Notes under the pieces: generated by a model
The model's input: the letters and a program-made list of their open reading frames with translations, nothing else
Database searches by the model: none
What the model was told of the DNA's origin: nothing
Shown here: positions 17,741 to 28,532 of the stretch, piece after piece
Layout: every line of letters begins with the position of its first letter
Position numbering within the stretch: position 1 is the stretch's first letter
Translations under genes and position numbers: made by a program
DNA from: Candidatus Roseilinea mizusawaensis
GTDB taxonomy: Bacteria; Chloroflexota; Anaerolineae; J036; Brachytrichaceae
NCBI GenBank assembly: GCA_016841965.1
Contig: JAEANN010000051.1
Location: 1-32,756 of the forward strand
Direction: 5' to 3'
Length of the DNA: 32,756 bases

Positions 17741-17805
17741 GCGAGGACGCGGCGCGAAGACGCGGCGCGAAGACGCGGCGCGAGGACGCGGCGCGAGGAC
17801 GCGGC
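17741..17805. repeat. Five copies of a 13-bp tandem repeat before agmatinase
   Basis: Five contiguous units of GCGARGACGCGGC (R is A or G; order G, A, A, G, G), with a partial sixth copy. They lie in the 209-bp gap between the DHS-like gene and speB. The reading frame stays open through them, but nothing suggests that they are translated. The flanks carry matching TTGGTAAGG nonamers on the minus strand (near 17714 and 17823). Confidence 0.9.
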
Positions 17806-17861
17806 GCGAAGCGCGTCTGATCAACCTTACCAACCCTATCAACCTGACTCATTCTTCTTCC

Positions 17862-18767
17862 ATGTCCCAGTACACCTTCCTGCCTCCCGAAAACTTCCTC
17901 GGCCTCGACGCTGAGCACACTGCCTACGAAACCAGCCAGGCTGTTGTCGTCCCCATCCCATTTGAGGCTACGGTGAGCTACATGGGCGGCACAAAAAACG
18001 GCCCGCGCGCCATCATTCAGGCTTCCACGCAAATTGAACTGTACGACCGTGACTTTCGCGGCGAGCCGGCCCTTGACTATGGCGTGCATACGCTGCCCTA
18101 TCTTGCCCTGGGTCATAGCACGATCGAAGCCGCGCTGGAGAGCATCGCCGCAGCCGTTGCCGACCATGCGCGCGCCGGCAAACTCGTTGTGGGCCTGGGC
18201 GGTGAGCACACCGTGTCGGTTGGGGTGGGGCGTGGTCTGGCGGCTGTTCACGGCACGCCCCTCCTTACCGTGCAGATTGACGCGCACGCCGATCTGCGCG
18301 ATGAGTTTGAAGGCTCGCGCTACAGCCATGCCTGCGCAGCCCGCCGGCTGCTCGAACTTGGGCCGGTGATTCAACTGGGCATTCGTTCGCTGGCGCGCGA
18401 AGAGGCTGAATTGATTGACGCCGTCACCGACCAGGGCGACACGCTGCGCACATTCTTTGCAGAGGATATCCACGCCGGGCCGGCCTATCTGGCCACGCTT
18501 GCGCAGTGGGTGCGCGGTCGCAAAACTTTCCTCACCATCGACGCAGATTGCTTTGATCCGGCCTATGTGCCGGCTACCGGCACGCCAGAGCCGGGTGGCC
18601 TTACCTGGCAGCAGGTTATGGCCATTGTGCGCACCGTGGCCCGCAACGCCAATGTGGTCGGGTTTGATGTGGTGGAGCTGGCTCCGCACCCCGGCATGCA
18701 CTCGGCCGATTTTCTGATCGCAAAACTGGTTTACAAGACGATCAGCGAGATCATGGCTGCGCGCAAG

Positions 18768-18773
<6 letters not shown>
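17862..18773 (+). CDS. speB: Agmatinase (ureohydrolase family)
   Basis: Hydrolyses agmatine to putrescine and urea using two Mn ions. The start is the ATG at 17862, giving 303 residues and a typical N-terminus; the open frame extends upstream to 17679 but that part is repeat-encoded and basic. Metal ligands are visible: His116 in GGEHTVS (usually GGDHS), Asp140, His142 and Asp144 in QIDAHADLRD, and Asp227 and Asp229 in TIDADCFDP. TPEPGGLTW is the conserved loop that follows. With pdaD it completes the arginine-agmatine-putrescine route. Its last 6 nt overlap the 3' end of the convergent Clp gene. No clear ribosome-binding site is seen. Confidence 0.93.
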
Positions 18774-21032
<2,259 letters not shown>

Positions 21033-21047
21033 TGTACGCGCCGGCGC

Positions 21048-22622
21048 TCAGGTTAGCGCATATTCGATCGAGTCGGCCAGCGCCTGCCAGGATGCGTCGA
21101 CGATATTGGTCGAGCAGCCGACCGTAGTCCACGTGCGGCCGCCGCAGCGCGTGTCGATGGTGACGCGCGTGGTGGCGGCCGTGGCGTTGTTGCTGTCGAG
21201 GATGCGCACCTTATAGTCGGCCAGCCGCACTTCGGCCAGTTGCGGGTAATGCGGCAGCAGCGCCTTGCGCAGCGCGCGGTCGAGCGCGTTTACCGGCCCG
21301 TCGCCCTCGGCGGCGGTGTGGGCAATCTCTTCGCCGCCATTGCGCACGCGCACCTTGACGTTGGCTTCGGCCAGCAGGCCGCGCCCCTGGCGGTTTTCGA
21401 CCACGACCAGAAAATCAATCAACTCAAATGGCGGCGTGTAGCCTTTCTGCGCGCGCCGCAGCATTAGTTCGACCGATGCTTCGGCGCCCTCGAAGTAGAA
21501 GCCCCGGCTCTCAAGCTCTTTGATCTGTTGCAGCACTTTGCGCGCCTCTTCTTTGCCGACATCCAGGCCGAATTCGCGCGCCTTGTACTGGATGTTGCCG
21601 CGCCCGCTCAGCTCGCTGACCAGCACGCGCTTGCTGTTGCCGACTCGGGCCGGGTCGATGTGCTGGTACGACTCCTCGACCTTGAGGATGGCTGCCACGT
21701 GGATGCCGCCCTTGTGGGCGAATGCGGCGTGGCCGGTGTAGGGCGCGCGGATGTTGGGCGCCTGGTTTGCCATCTCGGCCACGTAGTGCGACAACTCAGT
21801 CAATCTGCGCAATTGCGCGTCGCTGACGCACTCATCGCCCATTTTTAACTTCAGGTTAGCGATGGTGGGGATCAGGTCGCAATTGCCCACGCGCTCGCCA
21901 TAGCCGTTGATGGTGCCCTGGACTTGTGTGCAGCCGGCCCGCACCGCTTCGAGCGCGTTGGCCACAGCTAGGCCGGCGTCGTTGTGTGTGTGAATCCCGA
22001 ACCGAACGATGGACTGCGGGCGCTCTTCGCGCAGTCTATCAACGGTGAGTCGGACGATTTCAGCCACTTCCCACGGCATTGTGCCGCCATTGGTGTCGCA
22101 CAGCACCAGCCAGTCTGCGCCGGCATCCACAGCGGCGCGCAGTGTGGCCAGCGCATATTCCCGATCCAGCTTAAAGCCGTCGAAATAGTGCTCGGCGTCG
22201 TGCATCACCTCTTTGCCGTGCGCCTTGAAGTAAGCCACGCTGTCGCGGATCATGTCGAGGTTTTCTTCGAGCGTTGTTTCGAGCACATGTTTGACGTGCA
22301 GCGTGCTGGTCTTGGCAACCATAGTCACGACCGGCGTCTGGGCATCGTGCAGCATTTTGATCTGGGCGTCGCTTTCGCATGCGACGCCGGCTTTGCGTGT
22401 GCTGCCAAACGCCGCCAGACGAGCGCCTTTGAAGCCCAGGGCTTTGGCGCGGGCGAAGAATTCGGCGTCTTTGGGGTTGCTGCCCGGCCAACCCCCCTCA
22501 ATGTAATGCACGCCGAATTCATCCAGCCGGCGGGCAATGCGCAACTTGTCTTCGACCGACAGGTTGATCCCTTCGCCCTGGGCGCCGTCGCGCAGCGTAG
22601 TGTCGTATAACGCGGTAGTCAT
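21048..22622 (-). CDS. cimA: (R)-citramalate synthase
   Basis: Condenses acetyl-CoA and pyruvate to citramalate, opening the pyruvate route to 2-oxobutyrate and isoleucine. The start is the ATG at 22622, with AGGAGG upstream; the ORF frame reaches 22685. The 524 residues begin with LYDTTLRDGAQGEGINLSVEDKLRIA and contain the TIM-barrel metal motif GIHTHNDAGLAVAN and the C-terminal LeuA-type allosteric domain (about 400-524), as expected for CimA with isoleucine feedback. The GAQGEG motif distinguishes it from LeuA (GEQSPG) encoded nearby. Its leader contains an Ile-coding short ORF and a terminator, suggesting attenuation. Confidence 0.92.
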   Translation of the reverse strand: MTTALYDTTLRDGAQGEGINLSVEDKLRIARRLDEFGVHYIEGGWPGSNPKDAEFFARAKALGFKGARLAAFGSTRKAGVACESDAQIKMLHDAQTPVVTMVAKTSTLHVKHVLETTLEENLDMIRDSVAYFKAHGKEVMHDAEHYFDGFKLDREYALATLRAAVDAGADWLVLCDTNGGTMPWEVAEIVRLTVDRLREERPQSIVRFGIHTHNDAGLAVANALEAVRAGCTQVQGTINGYGERVGNCDLIPTIANLKLKMGDECVSDAQLRRLTELSHYVAEMANQAPNIRAPYTGHAAFAHKGGIHVAAILKVEESYQHIDPARVGNSKRVLVSELSGRGNIQYKAREFGLDVGKEEARKVLQQIKELESRGFYFEGAEASVELMLRRAQKGYTPPFELIDFLVVVENRQGRGLLAEANVKVRVRNGGEEIAHTAAEGDGPVNALDRALRKALLPHYPQLAEVRLADYKVRILDSNNATAATTRVTIDTRCGGRTWTTVGCSTNIVDASWQALADSIEYALT

Positions 22623-22642
22623 TGTCTCTTTTGTCCTCCTGG

Positions 22643-22680
22643 AAAAACAGCGAGAGCCTTCCGGGTTCGGGAAGGCTCTC
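22643..22680 (-). terminator. Terminator in the cimA leader (likely attenuator)
   Basis: On the minus strand GAGAGCCTTCC, a 7-nt loop and GGAAGGCTCTC (arms at 22670-22680 and 22652-22662), then a T5 run at 22643-22647. It stands just before the AGGAGG of cimA and after the promoter, so transcription must read through it conditionally to reach cimA. Confidence 0.7.
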
Positions 22681-22711
22681 CACAATCAAACGATAGCGAT
22701 ATCTGGACGTG

Positions 22712-22798
22712 TCAGCCAGTCACCCTCGACCCATGTGCCCAGACTCGCGCCCCGGCGCATACCGGGCCGCGAGTCGAACTAATCGCGATCGTAATCAT
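22712..22798 (-). CDS. Candidate leader peptide of cimA
   Basis: 28-codon ORF in the cimA leader, with Ile at codons 2, 4 and 6 (start MITIAISSTRG). It begins 34 nt after the predicted transcription start and ends 31 nt before the terminator. A strong hairpin (ACTCGCG 22743-22749 and CGCGAGT 22768-22774, plus internal CCCGG/CCGGG) lies within codons 9-19. CimA makes an isoleucine precursor, so Ile codons fit an attenuation mechanism. Only three Ile codons are present and no good Shine-Dalgarno precedes the ATG, so chance cannot be excluded. Confidence 0.45.
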   Translation of the reverse strand: MITIAISSTRGPVCAGARVWAHGSRVTG

Positions 22799-22838
22799 GT
22801 GGCCAAAAGCCGGGCTGACTGGCGTCATGCTGAGCGGT

Positions 22839-22866
22839 AGTTTATCCAGGCCGGGCGAACTGTCAA
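22839..22866 (-). promoter_or_regulatory. cimA promoter
   Basis: TTGACA (22861-22866), 16 bp, TAAACT (22839-22844), reading on the minus strand. The -35 is perfect and the -10 matches 4 of 6. It overlaps the stop of the upstream gene (22863), so cimA and clp have their own start site inside the larger cluster. Confidence 0.6.
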
Positions 22867-23426
22867 CCCGGCGCAGGGGTGGGCTGTTCGCCGGCCATCT
22901 TCTCCAGCAGCGCAAAATTGCGTTTGATGCGCTCTGGGTCGCGCTTCAGGCTCTCGCGTTCGATGCGCGGCAGAATGTTCTCGAAGGCTGCTCTCAGTTC
23001 GTCCAGCGTGATCTGTCCACCGCGCAGCATGGCCAACACATCTTGAAAGTCGCCCTCGCGTCCGCGCTCGATCTTGCTAAGCGCGGTGCTGTACAGGTCG
23101 AAGTGGAACACGTCCACCAACCCAAAGCGTCCCACATGTTTGGCGCGCTCTTTCCAGCCGGCCGGCAGGGGGATGAAGTCGCCCGGCGAGGCCAGCTCTA
23201 CATTCACCTGCATCTCGTCTTTGAGTTTGCGCAGCACATGTGTGAATTCGGCGTCGTGCTCGTCGGCCACTTCGTAGCTGATGTCGATGTCCAGCGACTG
23301 CTCGCGCAGTCCTTCATAGACCAGTGTGGTGCCGCCGACTAGATACAGCCGGGCCGGATGGTGAAACTCCATGCCCAGCTTGACGAGGAAATAATGCACG
23401 CGCAGCCGATCGATGGGTGGACGCAT
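22863..23426 (-). CDS. DUF6036-like nucleotidyltransferase, possible toxin of a pair
   Basis: 187 residues from the ATG at 23426 (the frame extends to 23585 but that part overlaps the upstream gene). The N-terminus reads ARLYLVGGTTLVYEGLREQSLDIDI: the GG followed by DxD (Asp46, Asp48) of the minimal nucleotidyltransferase fold, as in DUF6036 and AbiEii-like proteins. The third acidic residue may lie in VDVFHFDLYS near 114-124. Its C-terminal part is helical. It follows a 186-residue gene by 44 nt, a two-gene arrangement like nucleotidyltransferase toxin-antitoxin modules. The gene is on the same strand as leuD and cimA but unrelated in function. The family call is by motif only. Confidence 0.7.
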   Translation of the reverse strand: MRPPIDRLRVHYFLVKLGMEFHHPARLYLVGGTTLVYEGLREQSLDIDISYEVADEHDAEFTHVLRKLKDEMQVNVELASPGDFIPLPAGWKERAKHVGRFGLVDVFHFDLYSTALSKIERGREGDFQDVLAMLRGGQITLDELRAAFENILPRIERESLKRDPERIKRNFALLEKMAGEQPTPAPG

Positions 23427-23470
23427 GGAGAGAATCCTAAAGCGTAAGCGACCAAACGTAAAGGCCGGCG

Positions 23471-24031
23471 TTATGAGTTGTGGCCGTTGAGCGGCAACAG
23501 CGATTCGGGGCCGCACGGCTGGTTCATCAGCAACTCGATCACTTGTTCGTAGGACGACCAATCGTTGTAAAGGCTGTCTTCGCACAGCCGGTGCAATCCG
23601 TGTTTGCCGTGCATGTCATCTGGGCTGGGCAGGGCAGCGCCGATGGGGCTGTCCTGTGCTGAAGTGAATCGCTCGGCAATCAGCGGCTGCTCGCCAAAGT
23701 GCATCTGCAGGCGTGTCCGCCACATCCGTTGCAGGTACATCGCCGCAAGGTACTGTTTGCGCAACTCGCGCCGGCCTGCTTCGGGCAACGTCGCCTGAAC
23801 TGTCGCTGCGCAGTCGGCCAGTTCTGGGTGGGCCAGCAACAACGCTGCCAGGGCGAACCGCAGCCGCGCGTTGCGTGATTGCGCCAGGCCGGCGATCAAT
23901 GCTTCGTCGCTCAGGGGGCGTTCGTCACCATGTGGCGTCGGCGCCAGGTAGCACACGCCGCGCGCGTGCAGGCCGGCCACCAGATCGTCGCGCTCTGGAG
24001 TTTCTGGCGCGACGTTTGTTGGCTTGTTCAT
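23471..24031 (-). CDS. Hypothetical protein, partner of the nucleotidyltransferase
   Basis: 186 residues, mostly helical (LRFALAALLLAHPELADCAATVQATL, then RRELRKQYLAAMYLQRMWRTRLQMHFG), with no domain I recognise. AGGGG precedes the ATG. It is the first gene of a pair with the DUF6036-like nucleotidyltransferase. A role as substrate-recognition partner or antitoxin is possible but inferred only from position. Confidence 0.65.
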   Translation of the reverse strand: MNKPTNVAPETPERDDLVAGLHARGVCYLAPTPHGDERPLSDEALIAGLAQSRNARLRFALAALLLAHPELADCAATVQATLPEAGRRELRKQYLAAMYLQRMWRTRLQMHFGEQPLIAERFTSAQDSPIGAALPSPDDMHGKHGLHRLCEDSLYNDWSSYEQVIELLMNQPCGPESLLPLNGHNS

Positions 24032-24059
24032 GCGCCCCTATCCGTCATTGTTCGTCATT

Positions 24060-24101
24060 GCAACAAGCACGTCGCAACAAGCACGTCGCAACAAGCATGT
24101 C
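24060..24101. repeat. Three copies of a 14-bp tandem repeat
   Basis: GCAACAAGCACGTC, three contiguous copies with one substitution (C to T) in the third, in the 113-bp gap between leuD and the 186-residue gene. The unit is twice 7 bp, and the region just before it (24043-24059) also contains CGTCATTG twice. Confidence 0.9.
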
Positions 24102-24144
24102 ATCTGGCTCGAACGCGGTTTACGTGGTTCAAGCGCCGGCCTAG

Positions 24145-24735
24145 CTATCCCTCGTGTATCCGCTCAAACGCCTCAATCTTGTCGCGCAGGTTCAACACAT
24201 AGCCGATCTCGTCCACGCCGTTGAGCAGGCACGTCTTCGAGAAATGGTCGATCGAAAATGCTACGCGCCGGCCATCGGGCAGCGTCACGGTTTGTGCTGC
24301 CAGGTCTATGGCGAGTGTCGTGTTGGGATCTTCTTGCACCAGGCTGAACAGTTGCTGATGGGTGTCTTTGTCGACAACGATGGGCAGCAAGCCGTTCTTG
24401 AGCGAATTGTTGCGAAAGATGTCGGCAAATGAGGTGCTGATGACCGCGCGGAAACCATAGCCCACCAGCGCCCAAGGGGCGTGCTCGCGCGAGGAGCCGC
24501 ACCCGAAGTTGTCGCCGGCCAGTAGAATCTGTCGGCCTTGCATCTCCGGCCGGTTCAGGACGAAGTCGGCGCGCGGTGAGCCGTCGGCGTCGTAACGCCA
24601 GTCGGCGAACAGATTGTCTCCCAACCCCTTTTTGTCTGTCACTTTCAGGAAGCGGGCCGGGATGATCTGGTCGGTGTCCACATTCTCGTTGGGCAGCGGG
24701 ACAATTTTGCTGGTTAGGGTGGTGAATTGATTCAT
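24145..24735 (-). CDS. leuD: 3-isopropylmalate dehydratase small subunit
   Basis: Small swivelling subunit of isopropylmalate isomerase, which converts 2- to 3-isopropylmalate in leucine synthesis and also citramalate-derived intermediates on the isoleucine route. The 196 residues have the typical N-terminus ([21 protein letters not shown]) and the conserved [17 protein letters not shown]. It pairs with LeuC upstream on the same strand across a 146-bp gap. The ATG has no clear ribosome-binding site. Confidence 0.95.
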   Translation of the reverse strand: MNQFTTLTSKIVPLPNENVDTDQIIPARFLKVTDKKGLGDNLFADWRYDADGSPRADFVLNRPEMQGRQILLAGDNFGCGSSREHAPWALVGYGFRAVISTSFADIFRNNSLKNGLLPIVVDKDTHQQLFSLVQEDPNTTLAIDLAAQTVTLPDGRRVAFSIDHFSKTCLLNGVDEIGYVLNLRDKIEAFERIHEG

Positions 24736-24770
24736 GGTGGTTCAGATGTGCAAAGCGCAGGCCGAATGTC

Positions 24771-24814
24771 GCTTATGCGCCGCTTATGCGCCGCTTATGC
24801 GCCGCTTATGCGCC
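24771..24814. repeat. Four copies of an 11-bp tandem repeat between leuC and leuD
   Basis: GCTTATGCGCC, four perfect contiguous copies. They occupy the leuC-leuD gap, 36 nt upstream of the leuD start. Confidence 0.95.
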
Positions 24815-24881
24815 TTCTCGTGGCGCGCGCTTGCCGGGCAGAAGTCGCGCGTGGGGTTGATCGACAGCTTATGATGGGCGA

Positions 24882-26291
24882 TCATTGTATCAACGTACGG
24901 GGGTCGGCGACTGCGCCGGCTACTGCGCTGGCTGCGGCGGTGAGCGGGCTGGCCAGGAAGGTGCGACCGCCTTTGCCCTGCCGGCCCTCGAAATTGCGAT
25001 TGCTGGTGCTGACGGCGTATTGTCCCGGCGCGAGCTGGTCGCCGTTCATGGCGATGCACATGCTGCAGCCGGCCTCGCGCCACTCCGCGCCGGCCTCCTT
25101 GAAGATGCGGTCTAGCCCTTCGGCCTCGGCCTGTCGTTTCACCTGCGCCGAACCGGGCACCACCATCGCGCGCACGCGCGGGTTGACCTTGCGTCCTTTC
25201 AGCACACTGGCTGCCAGTCGCAAGTCGGTAATGCGCGAGTTCGTGCAACTGCCGATGAACACCACGTCAATCGGCTGCCCCAGCAGCGGCTGGTTTGGCT
25301 TCAGGTCCATGTAGGCCAGGGCCTTGCTCAGCGCGTTGCGTGCGCTCAGGTCGGGCGTCTTTGCCGGGTCAGGCACGCGCCCGGTAATGCCGATGCCCAT
25401 GCCGGGGTTGGTGCCAAAGGTGACCATTGGCTCCAGCGCGCCGGCGTCGAGTGTAAGCGTGGCATCGTAGCGTGCGCCGGGGTCGCTGGGCAACGTGCGC
25501 CAGCGCGCCAGGGCTTTGTCCCAGGCCGGCCCTTTGGGGGCATATTCGCGGCCTGCCATGTACTCAAACGTGGTGTCGTCGGGGGCGATCAGGCCGGCGC
25601 GTGCGCCGCCCTCGATGCTCATGTTGCAAATGGTCATGCGCTCTTCCATGCTCAGCCGGCGGATGGCCGCGCCGGTGTACTCGAAGACATGGCCGGTGCC
25701 GGCGCCCACACCATAGCGGGCAATCAGCGCCAGAATGATGTCTTTGGCGGTCACACCTTTCTGCAAAACGCCGTCGATCTGCACTTGCATGGTCTTCGGT
25801 TTGCGCTGCAACAGGCATTGCGTTGCTAGCACCATTTCGACCTCGCTGGTGCCGATGCCAAAGGCCAGCGCGCCAAATGCGCCGTGTGTGCTGGTGTGGC
25901 TGTCGCCGCACACAATCGTCATGCCGGGCTGGGTCAGGCCCAGCTCTGGCCCAATCACATGCACGATGCCCATCTTGTCCGGTGCGCTATGCAGGCCGTA
26001 AAGTGTCACCCCGAATTCAGCGCAGTTTTTCTCCAACTGGGCGATTTGCTTCGCTGCCAGCTCGTCCAGGATCGGCAAGTCGCGCGGGGTTGTTGGGATG
26101 CCGTGATCCATCGTGGCGAAGGTGCGGTCGGGGCGCCGGACGCGGATGCCGCGCGTGCGCAGCCCGTCGAACGCCTGCGGAGATGTCACCTCGTGCACCA
26201 GATGCAGGTCGATGTAGAGAACAGCCGGGCTGTCCGGCTCTTGCGCCACCACGTGCGCGTTCCAGATCTTTTCAAATAAAGTTTGGGACAT
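24882..26291 (-). CDS. leuC: 3-isopropylmalate dehydratase large subunit
   Basis: Large, [4Fe-4S]-carrying subunit of isopropylmalate isomerase. The start is the ATG at 26291, giving 469 residues, the usual length; the open frame runs further upstream without homology. Conserved segments are [14 protein letters not shown], the cluster ligands FIGSCTNSR and GCSMCIAMN, and the aconitase-type [18 protein letters not shown] precedes the start. It partners with LeuD downstream and follows a small membrane protein gene by 38 nt. Confidence 0.96.
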   Translation of the reverse strand: MSQTLFEKIWNAHVVAQEPDSPAVLYIDLHLVHEVTSPQAFDGLRTRGIRVRRPDRTFATMDHGIPTTPRDLPILDELAAKQIAQLEKNCAEFGVTLYGLHSAPDKMGIVHVIGPELGLTQPGMTIVCGDSHTSTHGAFGALAFGIGTSEVEMVLATQCLLQRKPKTMQVQIDGVLQKGVTAKDIILALIARYGVGAGTGHVFEYTGAAIRRLSMEERMTICNMSIEGGARAGLIAPDDTTFEYMAGREYAPKGPAWDKALARWRTLPSDPGARYDATLTLDAGALEPMVTFGTNPGMGIGITGRVPDPAKTPDLSARNALSKALAYMDLKPNQPLLGQPIDVVFIGSCTNSRITDLRLAASVLKGRKVNPRVRAMVVPGSAQVKRQAEAEGLDRIFKEAGAEWREAGCSMCIAMNGDQLAPGQYAVSTSNRNFEGRQGKGGRTFLASPLTAAASAVAGAVADPRTLIQ

Positions 26292-26329
26292 CAGTTCTGA
26301 AATCCTCTTGAGTGATGTCTGTGTAATGT

Positions 26330-26815
26330 CTATGATTGCCCTTGCCCAAGCACCATGCCCAGGGCGATGCGGAGGGCCAGGATGGCCGCCCATGTGCCCA
26401 CGAAAATGGCGACGCAGAGCGCTGCACGCATCGCGGCCGGCCGGGGAGAGCGCATGATGACCAGGTTGAAGAAGAACGCGATAAACGAGATGATGAACGA
26501 ATCCAGGCCGAGGAAGAACACGCCCGGCAGCAAGGGCAGCCCGGCGACTATCCATTCCCACGATTTCATCGGGGGCGCAAGTTGCACCCAGTCCTCGTTG
26601 TACCAGACCAGCGGCACCAGGTCCAGAAAGCTGGAGCGCACTTCCAGCACGCCGCCTTTGATCTGGTAAAACGTTCCGGCGGCGCCGCGCGCACCCCGAT
26701 GTGAGGGACTGACCGGCTTGCCGTCGGCGTACACCTTGACCTTGCCGCTGAACAGCGCGCGGTCGATTACCACATTCACCTTGAACGGCGCGGGGGTCTG
26801 GAACGAGTACTGCAT
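26330..26815 (-). CDS. Membrane protein of unknown function inside the leu cluster
   Basis: 161 residues. The N-terminal half is soluble and beta-rich ([23 protein letters not shown] and [15 protein letters not shown]), followed by about three hydrophobic segments ([56 protein letters not shown]). I do not recognise a family. It is co-directional between leuA and leuC and likely co-transcribed. No known role in amino acid synthesis is suggested by the sequence. Confidence 0.65.
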   Translation of the reverse strand: MQYSFQTPAPFKVNVVIDRALFSGKVKVYADGKPVSPSHRGARGAAGTFYQIKGGVLEVRSSFLDLVPLVWYNEDWVQLAPPMKSWEWIVAGLPLLPGVFFLGLDSFIISFIAFFFNLVIMRSPRPAAMRAALCVAIFVGTWAAILALRIALGMVLGQGQS

Positions 26816-26893
26816 GATGTCAATCTTAATCGAATCGCCGGCTGCTCGTGGGCACGTTCGGCGCCGGGCAGAGACAACGGGGGTCTCTAGGAG

Positions 26894-28450
26894 CTACGAG
26901 CGGGCGCGCACGCGGCGCAAGCCTTTGTTCACGGCAGCCAAGAAGGCGCGACCGCTGGCAACCAACGTGTCGGTGTCGGCGCTGCGCCCGCTGAACACGT
27001 GCTTCTTGCCTTCGCCGTTGGCCATTTCGACCCGGATGGTGACGTCGGCGACGGCGTCGATGCCTTCGGTCACGGCGTGGACGTGGAACTCGGTCAGCTT
27101 GGCATTGGCGCCGGTGATGCGGTTGATGCAGTTGCAGATGGCGTCGACAGGGCCGTTGCCCAGCGCTGCGTCGGCGTGCACTTCGCCTTCCTCATCGAGA
27201 AGACGCACGCTGGCTACGGGCGAGCTGCCGGTGCCGCTGGTCACATTGATGCTGTCGAGTTTATACACCTCGTTCAGCGTCTCGAACTGGTCGGCCACGA
27301 TCGCTTCCAAGTCGGCGTCGGTGACGACCTTTTTCTTGTCGCAGAGTGCTTTGAAGCGTTCGAACGCTTTGTCCAGCTCTTCGCGCGACAGCTCGTAGCC
27401 CATCGTCTTCAGCCGGTCAGAGAAGGCATGTCGGCCGCTGTGCTTGCCCAGCACCAGATTGGAGGCGTTCCAGCCCACAGTCTCTGGCCGCATGATTTCG
27501 TAGGTGAGCGGGTTTTTCAGCATCCCGTCTTGGTGAATGCCGGCTTCGTGCGCGAAGGCGTTTGCGCCGACGATGGCTTTGTTCGGTTGAACGGAGATGG
27601 AGGTCAGTGCGCTGACCATCTTGCTGGTGCGCACCAGTTGTGTGGTGTCGATGTTCGTGCGCAAGCCATAGAAAGCCTTGCGCGTGTGCAAGGCCATCAC
27701 CACTTCTTCCAGCGAGGTGTTGCCGGCTCGTTCGCCGATGCCGTTGATGGTCACCTCGGCCTGCCGCACACCGGCCTCGATGCCGGCCAGCGTGTTGGCC
27801 ACGGCCAGCCCCAGGTCGTCGTGGCAGTGCGCCGACAGGATGACTTGATCTGCCCCCGGCACGTTCTTCAGGATACCCTCGATCATGCGACGGTATTCGG
27901 TCGGCGTGCAGTACCCCACCGTATCGGGGATGTTCAGTGTAGTGGCGCCGGCCTGAATCGCCACGGCCAGCACCTGCCACAGGAATTCCGGATCGCTGCG
28001 CCCGGCATCCTCTGGCGAGAACTCAACGTCTTGACACAGGCTGCGCGCATAAGCCACTGCCTCGCCCACGCGCTCGATGCATTCGTTGCGCGAGATGCGC
28101 AGCTTGTGTTCCAGGTGGATGTCGCTGGTGGCCAGAAAAGTGTGAATGCGCGGTTTTTTGGCCCACTGCACTGCGCCCCAAGCGCGGTCGATGTCGGTTT
28201 TGTTGGCGCGCGCCAGTCCGGCGATGGTTGGCGCATTGTCGAGTGTGCCGACTTCCTGCGCGATGCGCGTGACTGCCTCGAAGTCGCCGGGTGAGGCGAT
28301 GGGGAAGCCGGCCTCGATGATGTCCACGCCCAGCCGGTGAAGCTGCCGGGCGATTTCCAGTTTCTCTGCCAGATTCAGCGTGGCGCCGGGCGATTGCTCC
28401 CCGTCGCGCAACGTCGTGTCGAATATTAAAACGGTGTTCTTGTCGCTCAT
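26894..28450 (-). CDS. leuA: 2-isopropylmalate synthase
   Basis: Condenses acetyl-CoA with 2-oxoisovalerate, the first committed step of leucine synthesis. The 518 residues start [19 protein letters not shown], with the [20 protein letters not shown] metal/catalytic region and the NERAGN-like [18 protein letters not shown]. The C-terminal allosteric domain (about 395-518) is present, so leucine feedback inhibition is expected. AGAGG lies 6 nt before the ATG. It follows ilvC by 82 nt, with a hairpin in the gap. Confidence 0.96.
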   Translation of the reverse strand: MSDKNTVLIFDTTLRDGEQSPGATLNLAEKLEIARQLHRLGVDIIEAGFPIASPGDFEAVTRIAQEVGTLDNAPTIAGLARANKTDIDRAWGAVQWAKKPRIHTFLATSDIHLEHKLRISRNECIERVGEAVAYARSLCQDVEFSPEDAGRSDPEFLWQVLAVAIQAGATTLNIPDTVGYCTPTEYRRMIEGILKNVPGADQVILSAHCHDDLGLAVANTLAGIEAGVRQAEVTINGIGERAGNTSLEEVVMALHTRKAFYGLRTNIDTTQLVRTSKMVSALTSISVQPNKAIVGANAFAHEAGIHQDGMLKNPLTYEIMRPETVGWNASNLVLGKHSGRHAFSDRLKTMGYELSREELDKAFERFKALCDKKKVVTDADLEAIVADQFETLNEVYKLDSINVTSGTGSSPVASVRLLDEEGEVHADAALGNGPVDAICNCINRITGANAKLTEFHVHAVTEGIDAVADVTIRVEMANGEGKKHVFSGRSADTDTLVASGRAFLAAVNKGLRRVRARS

Positions 28451-28487
28451 AATTGCCTCTGCGGATTGTATTCCCGTGCCTGGAACT

Positions 28488-28516
28488 AAAAGTCCGCACC
28501 TGCGGGGGTGCGGACT
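28488..28516 (-). terminator. Hairpin between ilvC and leuA
   Basis: On the minus strand AGTCCGCACC, 6-nt loop and GGTGCGGACT (arms 28507-28516 and 28491-28500), followed by a short T run. A partial terminator or processing hairpin that could lower leuA expression relative to ilvBNC. Confidence 0.6.
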
Positions 28517-28532
28517 GTTGCATTTGCTTGGC

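Noticed and set aside
17679-17861. Upstream extension of agmatinase through the 13-bp repeats
   Set aside because: The extra residues are repeat-encoded and very basic; the family N-terminus starts at 17862.
22643-22866. T-box riboswitch before cimA or ilvB
   Set aside because: No GGTGGNACCGCG-like T-box sequence was found in either leader; a leader peptide fits better.
24060-24101. Possible CRISPR array (also considered at 65-155, 17741-17805 and 24771-24814)
   Set aside because: Units are 7-14 bp and contiguous, with no spacers and no cas genes nearby.
26999-28294. 431-codon open frame on the plus strand across leuA
   Set aside because: Antisense shadow of leuA with composition typical of reverse-frame translation; no ribosome-binding site or motif.
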